Shown one piece after another: positions 1 through 8,687 of a stretch of 64,000 bases of DNA. The notes beneath the pieces are model-generated. The model made no database searches and was not told where the DNA came from. It saw only the letters and a program-made list of their open reading frames with translations. The translations under genes were made by a program, and so were the position numbers. Source of the stretch: Streptomyces mirabilis (GTDB lineage Bacteria; Actinomycetota; Actinomycetes; Streptomycetales; Streptomycetaceae); NCBI RefSeq assembly GCF_018310535.1, contig NZ_CP074102.1, positions 3,100,001 to 3,164,000 on the forward strand. Direction: 5' to 3'. The first letter of the stretch is position 1. Each line of letters begins with the position of its first letter.

Positions 1-233
1 ATCGTGCCGTTCGCGATCAGCTGCTTGTAGCGCGCGTTCGACTCCACGGCCGTGCCGAAGCCCGCGTACTGGCGCATCGTCCACGGGCGGCCCGTGTACA
101 TCGACGGGTAGACACCGCGGGTGAAGGGGTACGCGCCCGGCTCGCCCAGCTTCTCGGCCGGATCCCAGCCGTCCAGAACCTCGGGTCCGTAGAGCGGTTC
201 GATGGGCAGTCCGGACTCCGACTCGCGCGCCAT
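1..233 (-). CDS. Methylmalonyl-CoA mutase family large subunit, N-terminal fragment
   Basis: The first 77 residues of a B12-dependent acyl-CoA mutase are present; the gene runs off the left edge of the window. The sequence shows the characteristic N-terminal block with [20 protein letters not shown] and [16 protein letters not shown], which in this family lines the acyl-CoA-binding TIM barrel entrance. Family members interconvert methylmalonyl-CoA and succinyl-CoA (or close homologues) in propionate and polyketide-precursor metabolism. The ATG start is supported by GGGAGG 8 bases upstream. Substrate specificity cannot be decided from this fragment. It is transcribed away from the L,D-transpeptidase, with a TetR-type imperfect palindrome just upstream. 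Confidence 0.9.
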   Translation of the reverse strand, partial: MARESESGLPIEPLYGPEVLDGWDPAEKLGEPGAYPFTRGVYPSMYTGRPWTMRQYAGFGTAVESNARYKQLIANGT

Positions 234-255
234 TGCTGTGCCTCCCACTGAAGTT

Positions 256-269
256 ACTTACTGGTAGGT
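256..269. promoter_or_regulatory. Imperfect palindrome upstream of the acyl-CoA mutase gene
   Basis: ACTTACTGGTAGGT is an inverted repeat with one mismatch in six base pairs. It lies 23 bases upstream of the mutase start. The ACnnAC..GTnnGT layout is common for TetR-family operators near acyl-CoA genes. Its role here is inferred. Confidence 0.3.
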
Positions 270-445
270 CCGACCCTCGCCACGGACTGTAGCGGCGGCC
301 GTGCGCGGGATGGAGAGGACCGCGCTGGGACCTTCCTCACAGGCTTCATTGCTCACAGGCTTCATTCCCCAGGATCGCGCGTCGTTCGCAACCGGGCGCG
401 CCTGGGGAGCATCTCAGGGGACACGACGACGTACCGGGGGTTGGA

Positions 446-1291
446 ATGCGTACGACTGGTATGAGCAGATCGCTGGCCGCCCTCGTGGCACTCGTCGCGG
501 TGAGCGGCTGTACGGCCCAGGCCGTGGACGCGCACGGGAACGCGCGGGGGAAGACGCCGGGGAGCACGCAGGGCAAGACGCCGCCGTCCGCCTCGAAGAC
601 GGACCGTTCGGCCGCGCCCGGGGACGACAAGCCGGGCGGCACGACGCCGTCCGCCGCCCCCAAGGTCCTCTGGTCCCGCGGCGACAAGGGGAACGACGTC
701 CGTGAGGTCCAGGCCCGGCTGCACCAGGTCGCCTGGCTCATCCCGGCGCCGACGGGGACGTACGACACCCCGACGGTCACCGCGGTGAAGGGGTTCCAGG
801 GCAAGCGCGGGCTGCCGCGGACCGGCGAGCTGGACGCCGTCACCTGGGAGCGGCTGCGGGGGATGACGCACAAGCCGGCCGCGTGGGAGCTGTACCCGTA
901 CGGCGGGCAGCCCGCCGCGCGGCCCGACCCGCGCTGTATGACGGGCCGGGTGCTGTGCGTCAGCAAGACGAGCCGCACCCTGCGTTGGATGATCGACGGG
1001 AAGACGGTCTCGGAGATGGACGTGCGGTTCGGCTCGCAGTACACGCCGACCCGCGAAGGGGTCTTCAGCGTCTACTTCAAATCGCGCTACCACGTGTCGA
1101 CGATCTACCACACGTCCATGCCGTACGCGATGTTCTTCAGCGGCGGCCAGGCGGTCCACTACTCCCCCGACTTCGCGGCCCGCGGCTACTACGGCGCCTC
1201 GCACGGCTGCGTCAACGTACGGGACGAGGGGAAGATCGCGGCGCTGTTCGCACAGGTCCGGGACGGGGACAAGGTCGTCGTCTACTGGTGA
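446..1291 (+). CDS. L,D-transpeptidase lipoprotein with peptidoglycan-binding domain
   Basis: Predicted cell-wall crosslinking enzyme (281 aa). Residues 1-22 form a lipoprotein signal ending in the lipobox VSGC, so the mature protein should be lipid-anchored at Cys22. A Lys/Thr/Pro-rich linker (about 23-75) leads to a PG_binding_1 repeat (about 77-140). The C-terminal half is a YkuD catalytic domain with the signature SHGCVNV at 252-258 (catalytic Cys255 and nearby His). The family forms 3-3 (L,D) peptide crosslinks in peptidoglycan. A second in-frame ATG at codon 6 is an alternative start. The gene stands alone, convergent with the sigma-factor region and followed by a long GC hairpin. Confidence 0.9.
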   Translation: MRTTGMSRSLAALVALVAVSGCTAQAVDAHGNARGKTPGSTQGKTPPSASKTDRSAAPGDDKPGGTTPSAAPKVLWSRGDKGNDVREVQARLHQVAWLIPAPTGTYDTPTVTAVKGFQGKRGLPRTGELDAVTWERLRGMTHKPAAWELYPYGGQPAARPDPRCMTGRVLCVSKTSRTLRWMIDGKTVSEMDVRFGSQYTPTREGVFSVYFKSRYHVSTIYHTSMPYAMFFSGGQAVHYSPDFAARGYYGASHGCVNVRDEGKIAALFAQVRDGDKVVVYW

Positions 1292-1322
1292 CGGCCGGCC
1301 CGGAGGGCGGAAGGAGTGATGG

Positions 1323-1361
1323 GGCGCGGGCGGGACCGGGGGAACGTGTCCCGCCCGCGCC
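1323..1361. terminator. Strong GC hairpin after the L,D-transpeptidase gene
   Basis: A perfect 14-bp stem (GGCGCGGGCGGGAC at 1323-1336 pairing with 1348-1361) encloses an 11-base loop. It starts 31 bases after the L,D-transpeptidase stop, in the 314-base convergent gap 1292-1605. There is no T-run, which is usual for Streptomyces terminators. I see nothing else in that gap. Confidence 0.6.
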
Positions 1362-1605
1362 GATGTGCACCAGGCCTGGGTACGGGGGGAACCCCGGCTC
1401 AGTGCGACGGCCGATGACCAGTCGGCTCACCCAGTACTGCGTCGGCGCGGCCGAAAACGTCACACCCGGGCGGAAGAAAATTCCGAAGGAATGCGAAACC
1501 GCAGGTCAGAGGGCAGATAGCAGGGTTCTCGGAGTCCGGGTGGCTGAGAACACGCCCGGTCCGGATGGCCGAAAGTCTGCCCAGGAGGTGGGCAGCAGCG
1601 GCTGC

Positions 1606-2664
1606 TCAGGAGGTCGGCAGCAGCGGCGCGACGACCGAGCGCGGCGACGGGGCGAGGATCCCGTTGCGGCCGTGGTGGCCTCCCTCGCCGCCCGAACCTG
1701 TGTGGCCTTCGCCGTCACCGCCGTTGTCCCCGCCACCGGCGCCGCCGCCCGAGCCGTCGCCGGAACCGCCCCCGGCCCCCTGGTCGGAGCCGGAGTCCGA
1801 GCCCGTGGCGCCCTGCTGGTCCTGGTCGCCCCGGCCCTCACCCGCTGCGGCGCCCGTCTGGCCCAGGACGCCCGTGCAGTACTTCTTCACGCGCCGGCCG
1901 CCGCCCGCGGCGTCCACCAGAACACGTCTGCGGCCGGACTCCAGGCTCTTGCCGTCCAGCACGTCGCGGCAGTACGAGCGTGTCTTGGCCCACCACTCGC
2001 GGGCGCGGGCCGACCGCCCGGCGTCGGAGGAGTCGGGCTGTCCGCTCGGCGCGCCGGGCCCCTGGGCCTCGTCGTCGCCTGAGCCGGCACCGGTCGGCGC
2101 GCTCGTGGTGGCTCCCGGGACCGGCACCTCGGAACCATCGGTCTTCGACGCTCCGGGCGACGGCGACAGGGACGGCTGCCGCGGCGTCTGCGCCGCGGAA
2201 ATCGTCGCGGCCGGGTTCGGTGAGTCGTCACGGAACGGAGTCGGCAGCACTCCGGTTCCGGCCGCGACGGCGACTCCGCCGATCATCCCCGCGGCCAGCG
2301 CGGCGACGATCCCGAGGCGCACCGGACGGCCCCAACGGGGGCCCCGCAGGGCCGGAGCCGGACGGCCCAGCCGGACGAGACCCGCGTCGGCGGAGTGGGC
2401 CGCGGCCCTCGGGCGCCCCCGGCGGCCGAGCTGGACCAACTCGCCGTTCCGGCCCGCGCGCACCCGTTGGAACGCGGCCAACGCGGCAGCCTCGCCGGGG
2501 AGTTCGGCGCTGGTCGGCGCGGGTTCGGGAGCCAGCGCACCGAGCACGTCGGCAAGCTGCTTGGCCCGGCCCTGGGTGTCGGCGTCGACGGCTTCCAGCG
2601 GCTCACCACGCAGCAGACGCTCCGCGGCGTCACGGTCCAGCCACTTGTCCTGCTCGTCGGCCAT
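1606..2664 (-). CDS. Single-TM protein, putative anti-sigma-type partner of the upstream ECF sigma factor
   Basis: 352 aa, function not established. An N-terminal soluble region (1-115) is followed by one membrane segment (about 116-138) and a long, presumably extracytoplasmic, Ser/Pro-rich then Gly-rich tail. The tail carries a two-Cys module (around SYCRDVLDGKSLESG and VKKYCTGVLG). Its ATG overlaps the stop of the ECF sigma gene (TGATG), so the two are translationally coupled; the layout is that of a membrane anti-sigma factor. The N-terminus lacks an obvious HxxxCxxC zinc motif. It is a paralogue of the protein at 3721-4518, sharing the TM position and the C-terminal Cys module. A GTG one codon upstream is an alternative start. 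Confidence 0.75.
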   Translation of the reverse strand: MADEQDKWLDRDAAERLLRGEPLEAVDADTQGRAKQLADVLGALAPEPAPTSAELPGEAAALAAFQRVRAGRNGELVQLGRRGRPRAAAHSADAGLVRLGRPAPALRGPRWGRPVRLGIVAALAAGMIGGVAVAAGTGVLPTPFRDDSPNPAATISAAQTPRQPSLSPSPGASKTDGSEVPVPGATTSAPTGAGSGDDEAQGPGAPSGQPDSSDAGRSARAREWWAKTRSYCRDVLDGKSLESGRRRVLVDAAGGGRRVKKYCTGVLGQTGAAAGEGRGDQDQQGATGSDSGSDQGAGGGSGDGSGGGAGGGDNGGDGEGHTGSGGEGGHHGRNGILAPSPRSVVAPLLPTS

Positions 2665-3326
2665 CACATGTCCTTCTGCGTCCGCGAACGCGTATGCGTC
2701 ACACCCGCGGACGTCACCGCGCGTGTGCGCGACTCTCGTTGTGGGGGGACGACACCGAGGCCGCCGGCGGATTCCGGATCTGCGCCGAGCAGTTCCGCGA
2801 GCCGCTTGAGACCGCGGTGCGCCGCGGTGCGGACGGCTCCGGGCCGCTTGCCGAGGGTCTCGGCCGCGGTCTTGGCGTCGAGGCCGACGACCACGCGCAG
2901 TACGACGGCCTCCGCCTGGTCCTGCGGGAGTTGGGCTATCAGCGAGAGGGTGCTGTCGGTGGCCAGCGCCTCGATCGCCTCGCCCGCGGTGTCGGAATCG
3001 CCGGCCTTCGCGGTCAGTTCCGTCTCGTCACCGCCGATCGCGGGGCGGCGCCCGCGCATCCGTATGTGGTCGAGGGCGCGGTTGCGGGCGATCCGGGCGG
3101 CCCAGCCTCGGAAGCGGTCCGCGTCGCCGCTGAACCTCTCCAGGTCACGGGCGATCTGCAGCCAGGCCTCGGACGTGACGTCCTCCGCGTCCGGGTCGCC
3201 GACCAGCGTCCGTACGTATCCGAGCAGCCGTGGGTGCACCGAGCGGTACACAGTCCGGAACGCGGTCTCGTCCCCGTCCTGCGCCGCAAGCACCGCGGCG
3301 GTCAGCTCCGCGTCGTCCCCCAGCAC
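2664..3326 (-). CDS. ECF-family RNA polymerase sigma factor (copy 1)
   Basis: 220 aa. Sigma region 2 spans about residues 20-95 (AEDVTSEAWLQIARDL, FRGWAARIARNRALDHIR). Region 4 spans about 125-180 (LPQDQAEAVVLRVVVGLDAK followed by the helix-turn-helix GKRPGAVRTAAHRGLKRL). It should direct RNA polymerase to a small regulon under control of the co-translated membrane protein. The GTG start is preceded by AGAAGGG at suitable spacing. It is clearly homologous to the sigma gene at 4579-5274, so this is a tandem duplication of a sigma/partner pair. The inducing signal is unknown. Confidence 0.92.
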   Translation of the reverse strand: MLGDDAELTAAVLAAQDGDETAFRTVYRSVHPRLLGYVRTLVGDPDAEDVTSEAWLQIARDLERFSGDADRFRGWAARIARNRALDHIRMRGRRPAIGGDETELTAKAGDSDTAGEAIEALATDSTLSLIAQLPQDQAEAVVLRVVVGLDAKTAAETLGKRPGAVRTAAHRGLKRLAELLGADPESAGGLGVVPPQRESRTRAVTSAGVTHTRSRTQKDM

Positions 3327-3720
3327 CGCGCGCCCTTCTGCGCCTAAGCCGGCGCCGCTTTCGCGGACCGGGTTGCTCGCCGTTGTGGTTCCTCAATTGG
3401 TAGCGGTCCTAGGCCCCTCACGGGTGCGGTTGTCCGTCCTCCGCACCCCGGCGCGAATGGCACGTTACGGCCTGAAACCGCTCCCCGTCCATGTTCGTAC
3501 AGCATGCAACTAACTGGTGACACAGCGAGGTGTGACAGAAAACGCAGCCGTGGCGCTGTAGAGAGTACGGGCCGCCGCGCGGCCCGTGCCGCGCGACGGT
3601 CGGGGCCTCTCCTGTGGGGGGTGGCGGCCCCGGCCGTTGCCATCGGCGAGGACGGAAGCGCGTGCGTCGGGCACACCGGCCGACACTCGGGCCCACCGCC
3701 TCCCGGCTTCCCGGCTGTGT
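3327..3720. promoter_or_regulatory. 394-base gap upstream of sigma copy 1
   Basis: No credible coding frame was found. On the minus strand this region must contain the promoter of the first sigma/partner pair. An imperfect inverted repeat (GTGACAC, six bases, GTGTGAC) lies near 3519-3538. No clear -10/-35 pair could be assigned by eye. Confidence 0.35.
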
Positions 3721-4518
3721 TTACCGCTTGCCCTTGGACTTCGTCGGCTTCGGCGTCGCCGCGGCTGTCGCGGCCGGGCTCGACATGCTGTCCGGCTTCT
3801 TCGTGTTCGTGTTCGCGGACCTGGTGTCGTCGCTCAACTGCTCCGCGCAGTACGCCGCGACCTTGTCCGCGCCGCCCGCGGCCTCGACGAGCCGCTGCCA
3901 GGCCGTCGAGTGCAGGGCGCTGCCCCGACCCTTGACCGATTCGTACGCACGGCAGTGGGCCTGCGTGTCCTGAGCCTGCGTCGGGTGGCCGGAGGGGTCG
4001 GCCTGGCCGGAGGTGCCGGGGGCGGACGGATCGGGAGCCTCGGGCGCACCCGGCTGCGCGGCCTCGGAGGCGGACCGGCCCGGGGCGCTGCTCGACGGCC
4101 GGATCCCGGCCCTGCCGTGATCCTCGCTGTCGTCGTCCGACGACGAACCGATGGCCGCGACGGCGACACCGCCCAGCGTCACGCTCGCCAGCAACACGGC
4201 CAACGTGGCCTTCAACGAACGGCCCACCCGCCGCTGCTCACGCGGTCGCCAGTCGTCCCGCCTCCGGGTACGCGCGGCGTGCGCGCCGCCGTCCCGCGCG
4301 GCACGGAATGCGGCGACGGCCTGCGCCTCCGCCTCGGCGTCGTCCGCACGGCCGCGCACGGCGGCGGCGAGCAGCACTTCCAGGGCATGTCCTTCCGAAG
4401 CGGGCGCCTGGGGAGTCGGAGTCCGCGGAACCTTCACGGCGGGCTCTTCGCTCGGGGAACTCGCCTGGTGCGCGACCCGACGGTCGGGGGTTCCGCCGTC
4501 GCTCTGCCGCTCACCCAC
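3721..4518 (-). CDS. Single-TM protein, paralogue of 1606-2664, putative anti-sigma-type partner
   Basis: 265 aa, function not established. Soluble N-terminal part (1-100), one membrane segment (about 101-123), then an acidic/Ser/Pro-rich outer region. It ends with a conserved Cys-containing module (AHCRAYESVKGRG and KVAAYCAEQLSD) that matches the tail of the first copy. The GTG at 4518 is preferred because AAGGGGA lies 8 bases upstream; an in-frame ATG at 4536 would add six residues but has no spaced ribosome-binding site. It lies 60 bases downstream of sigma copy 2, consistent with one transcript, although unlike copy 1 the genes do not overlap. Confidence 0.72.
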   Translation of the reverse strand: MGERQSDGGTPDRRVAHQASSPSEEPAVKVPRTPTPQAPASEGHALEVLLAAAVRGRADDAEAEAQAVAAFRAARDGGAHAARTRRRDDWRPREQRRVGRSLKATLAVLLASVTLGGVAVAAIGSSSDDDSEDHGRAGIRPSSSAPGRSASEAAQPGAPEAPDPSAPGTSGQADPSGHPTQAQDTQAHCRAYESVKGRGSALHSTAWQRLVEAAGGADKVAAYCAEQLSDDTRSANTNTKKPDSMSSPAATAAATPKPTKSKGKR

Positions 4519-4578
4519 GTCCGGTCCCCTTTCCATCCCTGCCCGACGGCGTCCTGCCGTTCGGCGAATTCTTGCCGT

Positions 4579-5274
4579 TCACCCCGGCTCCCCCAGCGTC
4601 CGGGGTCGCTCATCCGCCACGCTCTTGGCACCGAGCTGCCGAGCGAGCCTCTTCAGTCCACGGTGGGCGGCGGCGCGCACCGCTCCAGGGCGCTTGCCCA
4701 GCACCCGCGCCGCCGCAGGCCCGTCGAGGCCGACCACGACCCGCAGCAGCACGGCCTCGGCCTGGTCTCGTGGCAGCCGCGAGACCAGCTCCAGGGCGTA
4801 CTCCGTGGAGAGGGTCTCCAGCGCCTCGTCGTGTGTGCTGCGCGTGCCGGGCAGCTCCAGTACGTCCTGTTCAAGGGTCGTCCCCCGGGGCCGCACCTTG
4901 AGCCGCCGCAGATGGTCCAGTGCCCGGTGCCGGGCGATGGTCGCGGTCCAGCCGCGGAACCCGGCGCCGTCTCCGCGAAACCGCCCCAGGTCCCGTGCGA
5001 TCTCCAGCCACGCGTCGGACGCCACGTCCTCCGCGTCGTCACCGACGATCCCACGCAGGTACCCGAGCAGTCCGGGCTGCACAATCCGGTACGCGACCGC
5101 GAAGGCCGCCTCGTCCCCCTCCTGCGCCCGCACGACGGCCTCGCCCAGTTCCCCGTCGTACGCCTGCACGCGGCGGGATTCCCCTCCCTGGCCCAACACT
5201 GTCCTCGTTCGCACCGAGTTCGCCGAATCAGCTCTGCCCGACACGGACGGCCGCGTCGACATCTCCATGCTCAT
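4579..5274 (-). CDS. ECF-family RNA polymerase sigma factor (copy 2)
   Basis: 231 aa. Region 2 includes AEDVASDAWLEIARDLGRF and FRGWTATIARHRALDHLRRL; region 4 includes LPRDQAEAVLLRVVVGLDG and GKRPGAVRAAAHRGLKRLAR. Those blocks are nearly identical to copy 1, while the N-terminus is about 20 residues longer. The ATG at 5274 is chosen because GGAGG lies 9 bases upstream; a GTG nine codons earlier has none. It probably forms an operon with the TM protein just downstream. Confidence 0.9.
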   Translation of the reverse strand: MSMEMSTRPSVSGRADSANSVRTRTVLGQGGESRRVQAYDGELGEAVVRAQEGDEAAFAVAYRIVQPGLLGYLRGIVGDDAEDVASDAWLEIARDLGRFRGDGAGFRGWTATIARHRALDHLRRLKVRPRGTTLEQDVLELPGTRSTHDEALETLSTEYALELVSRLPRDQAEAVLLRVVVGLDGPAAARVLGKRPGAVRAAAHRGLKRLARQLGAKSVADERPRTLGEPG

Positions 5275-5342
5275 CAGCGTCGGCCTCCACAGAAATGTCA
5301 CAGCGTGTCAGGCGCCCTGCCGTCTCGGACACTTCTGCCCAC

Positions 5343-5780
5343 TCAGGCGGACCACGGCTCGCAGGCGAGGGGCCTGGGGGCCCGCCCGTGCAGTTGCAGG
5401 TACAGCATCCGTACGGACTCCCGCTCGCCTGCCTCGAAACGTTTCACGACCTTGCCGAGCGGGTTCCACACGCGCCCGTCCGGCATCCGTACGCCGACGG
5501 GCTGACCGAACAACTCCCGCTGGTCGGCATCGAATTCGACCCACTGTGCCCCGGCGCGCCGCACGAGCACCTCACCGGTGTAGGCGCCGAGCCCGAACAG
5601 CACGTGCTGTACGTCGGCGCGCTCGGACTTCCCCTTCCGCACCCCGTCGACGATGAAGTCGACGACCCGCAGACTGTTCACGGAGTAGTCCATCGGCAGC
5701 CGGTTCCGCGCCGTTATCTGCCGCACGAACTGTGCCGCGTGCCGCCGCATCCACACCTCGGCCGGCGTCCGCTCCTCCAC
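5343..5780 (-). CDS. Unknown small protein, related to 8688-9083
   Basis: 145 aa, not a family I can name. The core (DYSVNSLRVVDFIVDGVRKG, then HVLFGLGAYTGEVLVR, then MPDGRVWNPLGKVVKRFEAG) aligns along its length with the protein at 8688-9083, so the two are paralogues. There is no signal peptide or membrane segment. The frame stays open back to 5960, but those codons look non-protein-like; the GTG at 5780 with GAGG upstream gives a length that fits the paralogue. It lies 70 bases upstream of sigma copy 2. Confidence 0.65.
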   Translation of the reverse strand: MEERTPAEVWMRRHAAQFVRQITARNRLPMDYSVNSLRVVDFIVDGVRKGKSERADVQHVLFGLGAYTGEVLVRRAGAQWVEFDADQRELFGQPVGVRMPDGRVWNPLGKVVKRFEAGERESVRMLYLQLHGRAPRPLACEPWSA

Positions 5781-6050
5781 GACTCCCCGCACCTCGCCCC
5801 CATGTCCACATGACCCCGTACCTCCGGGGCACACATCCGGGGCGCGGTCACGTCCCGGTCCACCAGACCCAGCGGGACGAGGGCGCCGAACATCACGTGT
5901 GACGCGCGTGACGAACTTCATGGGGTGAGGTTCTCGGTTTCGTACAACCATTCGCGTCATTCGAGCGTCTCAACGCGCTTCACGCCTCGCGAGAGCGCTC
6001 AGGAACCGTCTCGGCCGGGCCGGCCGGACTGTGACGCGGCCATCCGTCGA

Positions 6051-6137
6051 TCAGCCGATGGCGATGCGCGGATGCGCGCCCGGCTCGATCCAGGCCATGA
6101 TCCGGTCCATCGTCGCGCGTGACACGGAGACACAACG
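6051..6137 (-). pseudogene. Remnant of a YkuD L,D-transpeptidase C-terminus
   Basis: A 28-codon in-frame piece reads RCVSVSRATMDRIMAW then IEPGAHPRIAIG before a TGA. The pattern of Cys-Val-Ser-Val, an Arg/Met helix and PRIAIG at the end matches the extreme C-terminus of secreted YkuD-family proteins. Upstream sequence on this strand no longer reads as that family, so the rest of the gene is lost. Confidence 0.55.
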
Positions 6138-6178
6138 CGCCGAGTCGGCGTCGATCAACCGCGGCATCTTCGTCCACC

Positions 6179-6499
6179 AACTTCCTGGTCGACAAGTGCG
6201 GCACGGTCTTCGAAGGCCGCGCGGGCGGCGTCGACAAGCCGGTCTACGGCGCGCACACCTTCGGCTTCAACACCGACACCAGCGGGGTCGCGGTCCTCGG
6301 CGACTACAACACCGCGATCGCGCCGCAGGCCGTGCGCAACTCCGTCGCGAAGCTCGCCGCGTGGAAGCTCGGGCTGTACGGGATCAACCCGTCCGGCACC
6401 GTGGTGATGGCGGCGGGCGCGGACAACGGCAAGTACACACAGGGCCAGTTGGTGACCCTGAACCGGATCTCCGGTCACCGTGACGGCTATCCGACCGAG
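6179..6499 (+). pseudogene. Internal fragment of a PGRP-type N-acetylmuramoyl-L-alanine amidase
   Basis: About 107 codons read as the core of a peptidoglycan-recognition/amidase_2 domain: NFLVDKCGTVFEGRAGGV, GAHTFGFNTDTSGVAVLG and ISGHRDGYPTE. The N-terminal zinc-binding part is missing, and the frame breaks exactly where the family continues with Cys-Pro-Gly after HRDGY.TE. No start codon or ribosome-binding site fits, so this is a truncated remnant. Confidence 0.75.
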
Positions 6500-6500
6500 C

Positions 6501-7070
6501 ACCTCCGAGTCCGGCGCGGTCTCCGGCGGCCAGGTCACCTTGGTCCCCGGCACCGCCACCGGCTTCACCACGACCGGCATGACGACGATCCAGCAGGACA
6601 CCACGGGCGTTCCGGGCGCCAACGAGTCCGGCGACGCGCTCGGTGCCTCGGCGTCGGTCGGCGACCACAACCTCGACGGTTACGCGGACGTCCTCGCGGG
6701 CGCGCCGAACGAGGCCATCACACGGGACGGCGTCAACCGCTCCAACGCGGGTACGGCGATCCTCCTCAAGGGCGCCTCGACGGGCCTCACCGGCTCGGGC
6801 GCGGTGGCCGTCTCGCAAGACTCCTCCGGCGTCCCCGGCTCCACCGAGACCGGCGACCAGCTGGGCTCGGCCGTATCGCTCACCGACCTCACCGGATACG
6901 GACGCACCGACCTGACGGTCGGCACGGAGGGCGAGGACGCGGGCGACGGCGTCCTGCTCCACGTCCCCAGCGGCAGCACAGGGCTCGGCCTGAGCCAGGC
7001 CAAGGTCTACGGCAGGACACAGCTCGGTACACCGACGGGGGCGCACCTGGGCCAGACGCTGACGCCGTAG
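6501..7070 (+). pseudogene. C-terminal fragment of an FG-GAP (integrin-repeat) secreted protein
   Basis: About 189 codons, in a different frame from the amidase piece just before it, encode FG-GAP repeats. Examples are GDALGASASVGDHNLDGYAD VLAG and GDQLGSAVSLTDLTGYGRTD, with the Ca-binding-like D-x-N/T-x-D-G-Y-x-D loops. It runs to a proper TAG but lacks a signal peptide and the start of the beta-propeller. The junction with the amidase fragment is at about 6500. Intact relatives are secreted proteins of unclear role. Confidence 0.7.
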
Positions 7071-7091
7071 TCCCGTACGGCACCCCTCCGC

Positions 7092-7127
7092 GGAGCCGGT
7101 GGTCAGCCCTTGCTGTCCACCGGCTCC
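7092..7127. terminator. Hairpin between FG-GAP remnant and MFS gene
   Basis: GGAGCCGGTGG (7092-7102) pairs perfectly with 7117-7127 around a 14-base loop. It lies after the FG-GAP stop and overlaps the last codons of the convergent MFS gene. It has no T-run; a terminator role is plausible. Confidence 0.35.
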
Positions 7128-8575
7128 GGCACGGGTGCCGGTCGCCCCTCTGGGGCCGGCATCCGGTCCGCGTCCACCACGATCCCGGCGATCAGGGCGG
7201 CCAGCAACAGCGCTCCCATCGCCCACCAGGTGGCCACGTTGAAGCCGTGCACGGCGGCCCGGGAGGCGAGGGCGCGACGGTCGACACCGGGGGTCGCGTG
7301 CGCGGTCGCGTACCGGGTCGTCACGCTCGCGGCGATCGTGTTGAGCAGCGCCGTACCGATCGAACCGCCGACCTGCTGGGCGGTGTTGAAGGTGGCGGAG
7401 GCCGCGCCCGCGTCCCGGGGCGCGACGCTGACCGTGGCCAGCGAGATGGAGGTCATCATCGCCGTGCCCATGCCGAGGCCGAGCATCAGCATGCCGGGCA
7501 GGATGTGCGAGGCGTACGCGGGTGCCACCCCGACCTGCGCGATGATCGCCAGCGCGCCCGCGGCCAGCAGCAGCCCGGGGACGATGAGGGCACGCGGCGG
7601 GACCCGGTTCAGGAGGCGGGCCGCGACCTGCGTGGAGCCGGTGATCATGCCGACGGTGATGGGGAGATAGGCGAGTCCGGTCTTCATCGGCGAGTACCCG
7701 AGCACGCGCTGCATGTAGTAGGTGAGGAAGAGGAAGACCCCGAACATCCCGATGGTGACGAAGAGGATGGTGAGGAATGCCCCGACCCGCTGCCGGTCCC
7801 TGACCACCGACATCGGCAGCAGCGGCACCCGGGCGCGGGTCTGCCAGAGCCCGAACACGGCGAGCAGCACGACCCCGGCGGCCAGCAGTCCGAGGACCAG
7901 TCCGTCGCCCCAGCTCCTCGACTCCGCCTCCGAGAAGCCGTAGACCAGCGAGAGCATTCCGGCGGAGCCGAGCACCGCACCCGGCACGTCGAGGCGGGCG
8001 TCCTCGTAGCGGCCGCCGCTACTGAGCACCGCCAGGGCACCGGCGAACGCGACCAGGGCGATGGGGACGTTGACGTACAGGCACCAGCGCCAGTCCAGGT
8101 ACTGGGTGAGGAAGCCGCCCGCGAGCAGCCCGAACGCCGCGCCCGCGCCGACGATCGCGCCGAACACGCCGAAGGCCTTGCCGCGTTCCCCGGGGTCGGT
8201 GAACGTCGTCGTGAGCAGCGACAGGGCGGCGGGGGCGAGCAGCGCCGCGAACACGCCCTGGAGGGCGCGCGCCCCGAACAGCATCCCGGAGTTCGCGGCC
8301 GCGCCGCCCAGCGCGGACGCCGCGGCGAAGCCCAACAGACCGATCATGAAGGTGAGCCGGCGACCGGCGAGGTCGGCGATCCGGCCGCCGAGCAGCAGCA
8401 GTCCGCCGAAGGCGAGGGTGTACGCGGTGATGACCCACTGCCGGTTGCCGTCCGACATGTGGAGGTCGGTCTGGGCGGAGGGCAGGGCGATGTTCACGAT
8501 GGTCATGTCGAGGACGACCATCAACTGGGCGAGCGCGATGACGACGAGCGCCCACCAACGGCGGTTGTCGGCCAC
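7103..8575 (-). CDS. DHA2-type major facilitator drug exporter
   Basis: 490 aa, about 14 membrane segments. It has the DHA2 signatures: motif D1 (VVLDMTIVNIALPS) in TM1, the loop GRIADLAGRRLTFM between TM2 and TM3, and the antiporter motif C (GAIVGAGAAFGLLAGG). The family exports drugs or metabolites by proton antiport. The GTG start has GGGAGGC close upstream. No regulator gene is adjacent; upstream is the small unknown gene 8688-9083 in the same direction with a 112-base gap. The substrate is not predictable. Confidence 0.9.
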   Translation of the reverse strand: MADNRRWWALVVIALAQLMVVLDMTIVNIALPSAQTDLHMSDGNRQWVITAYTLAFGGLLLLGGRIADLAGRRLTFMIGLLGFAAASALGGAAANSGMLFGARALQGVFAALLAPAALSLLTTTFTDPGERGKAFGVFGAIVGAGAAFGLLAGGFLTQYLDWRWCLYVNVPIALVAFAGALAVLSSGGRYEDARLDVPGAVLGSAGMLSLVYGFSEAESRSWGDGLVLGLLAAGVVLLAVFGLWQTRARVPLLPMSVVRDRQRVGAFLTILFVTIGMFGVFLFLTYYMQRVLGYSPMKTGLAYLPITVGMITGSTQVAARLLNRVPPRALIVPGLLLAAGALAIIAQVGVAPAYASHILPGMLMLGLGMGTAMMTSISLATVSVAPRDAGAASATFNTAQQVGGSIGTALLNTIAASVTTRYATAHATPGVDRRALASRAAVHGFNVATWWAMGALLLAALIAGIVVDADRMPAPEGRPAPVPEPVDSKG

Positions 8576-8687
8576 GAGGCCTCCCGGGTCCGGCGGTTGC
8601 CCTCATGTTCACTCCGGAGACCGCCGTTTGGGAACGGTCGCGTACCTTAAGAACCGGAAATCTCGCCGCCGTTCGGCACGCTCCCCC

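Noticed and set aside
6119-6499. Intact PGRP amidase gene
   Set aside because: The zinc-site N-terminus and everything after HRDGYPTE are missing, and no ribosome-binding site fits.
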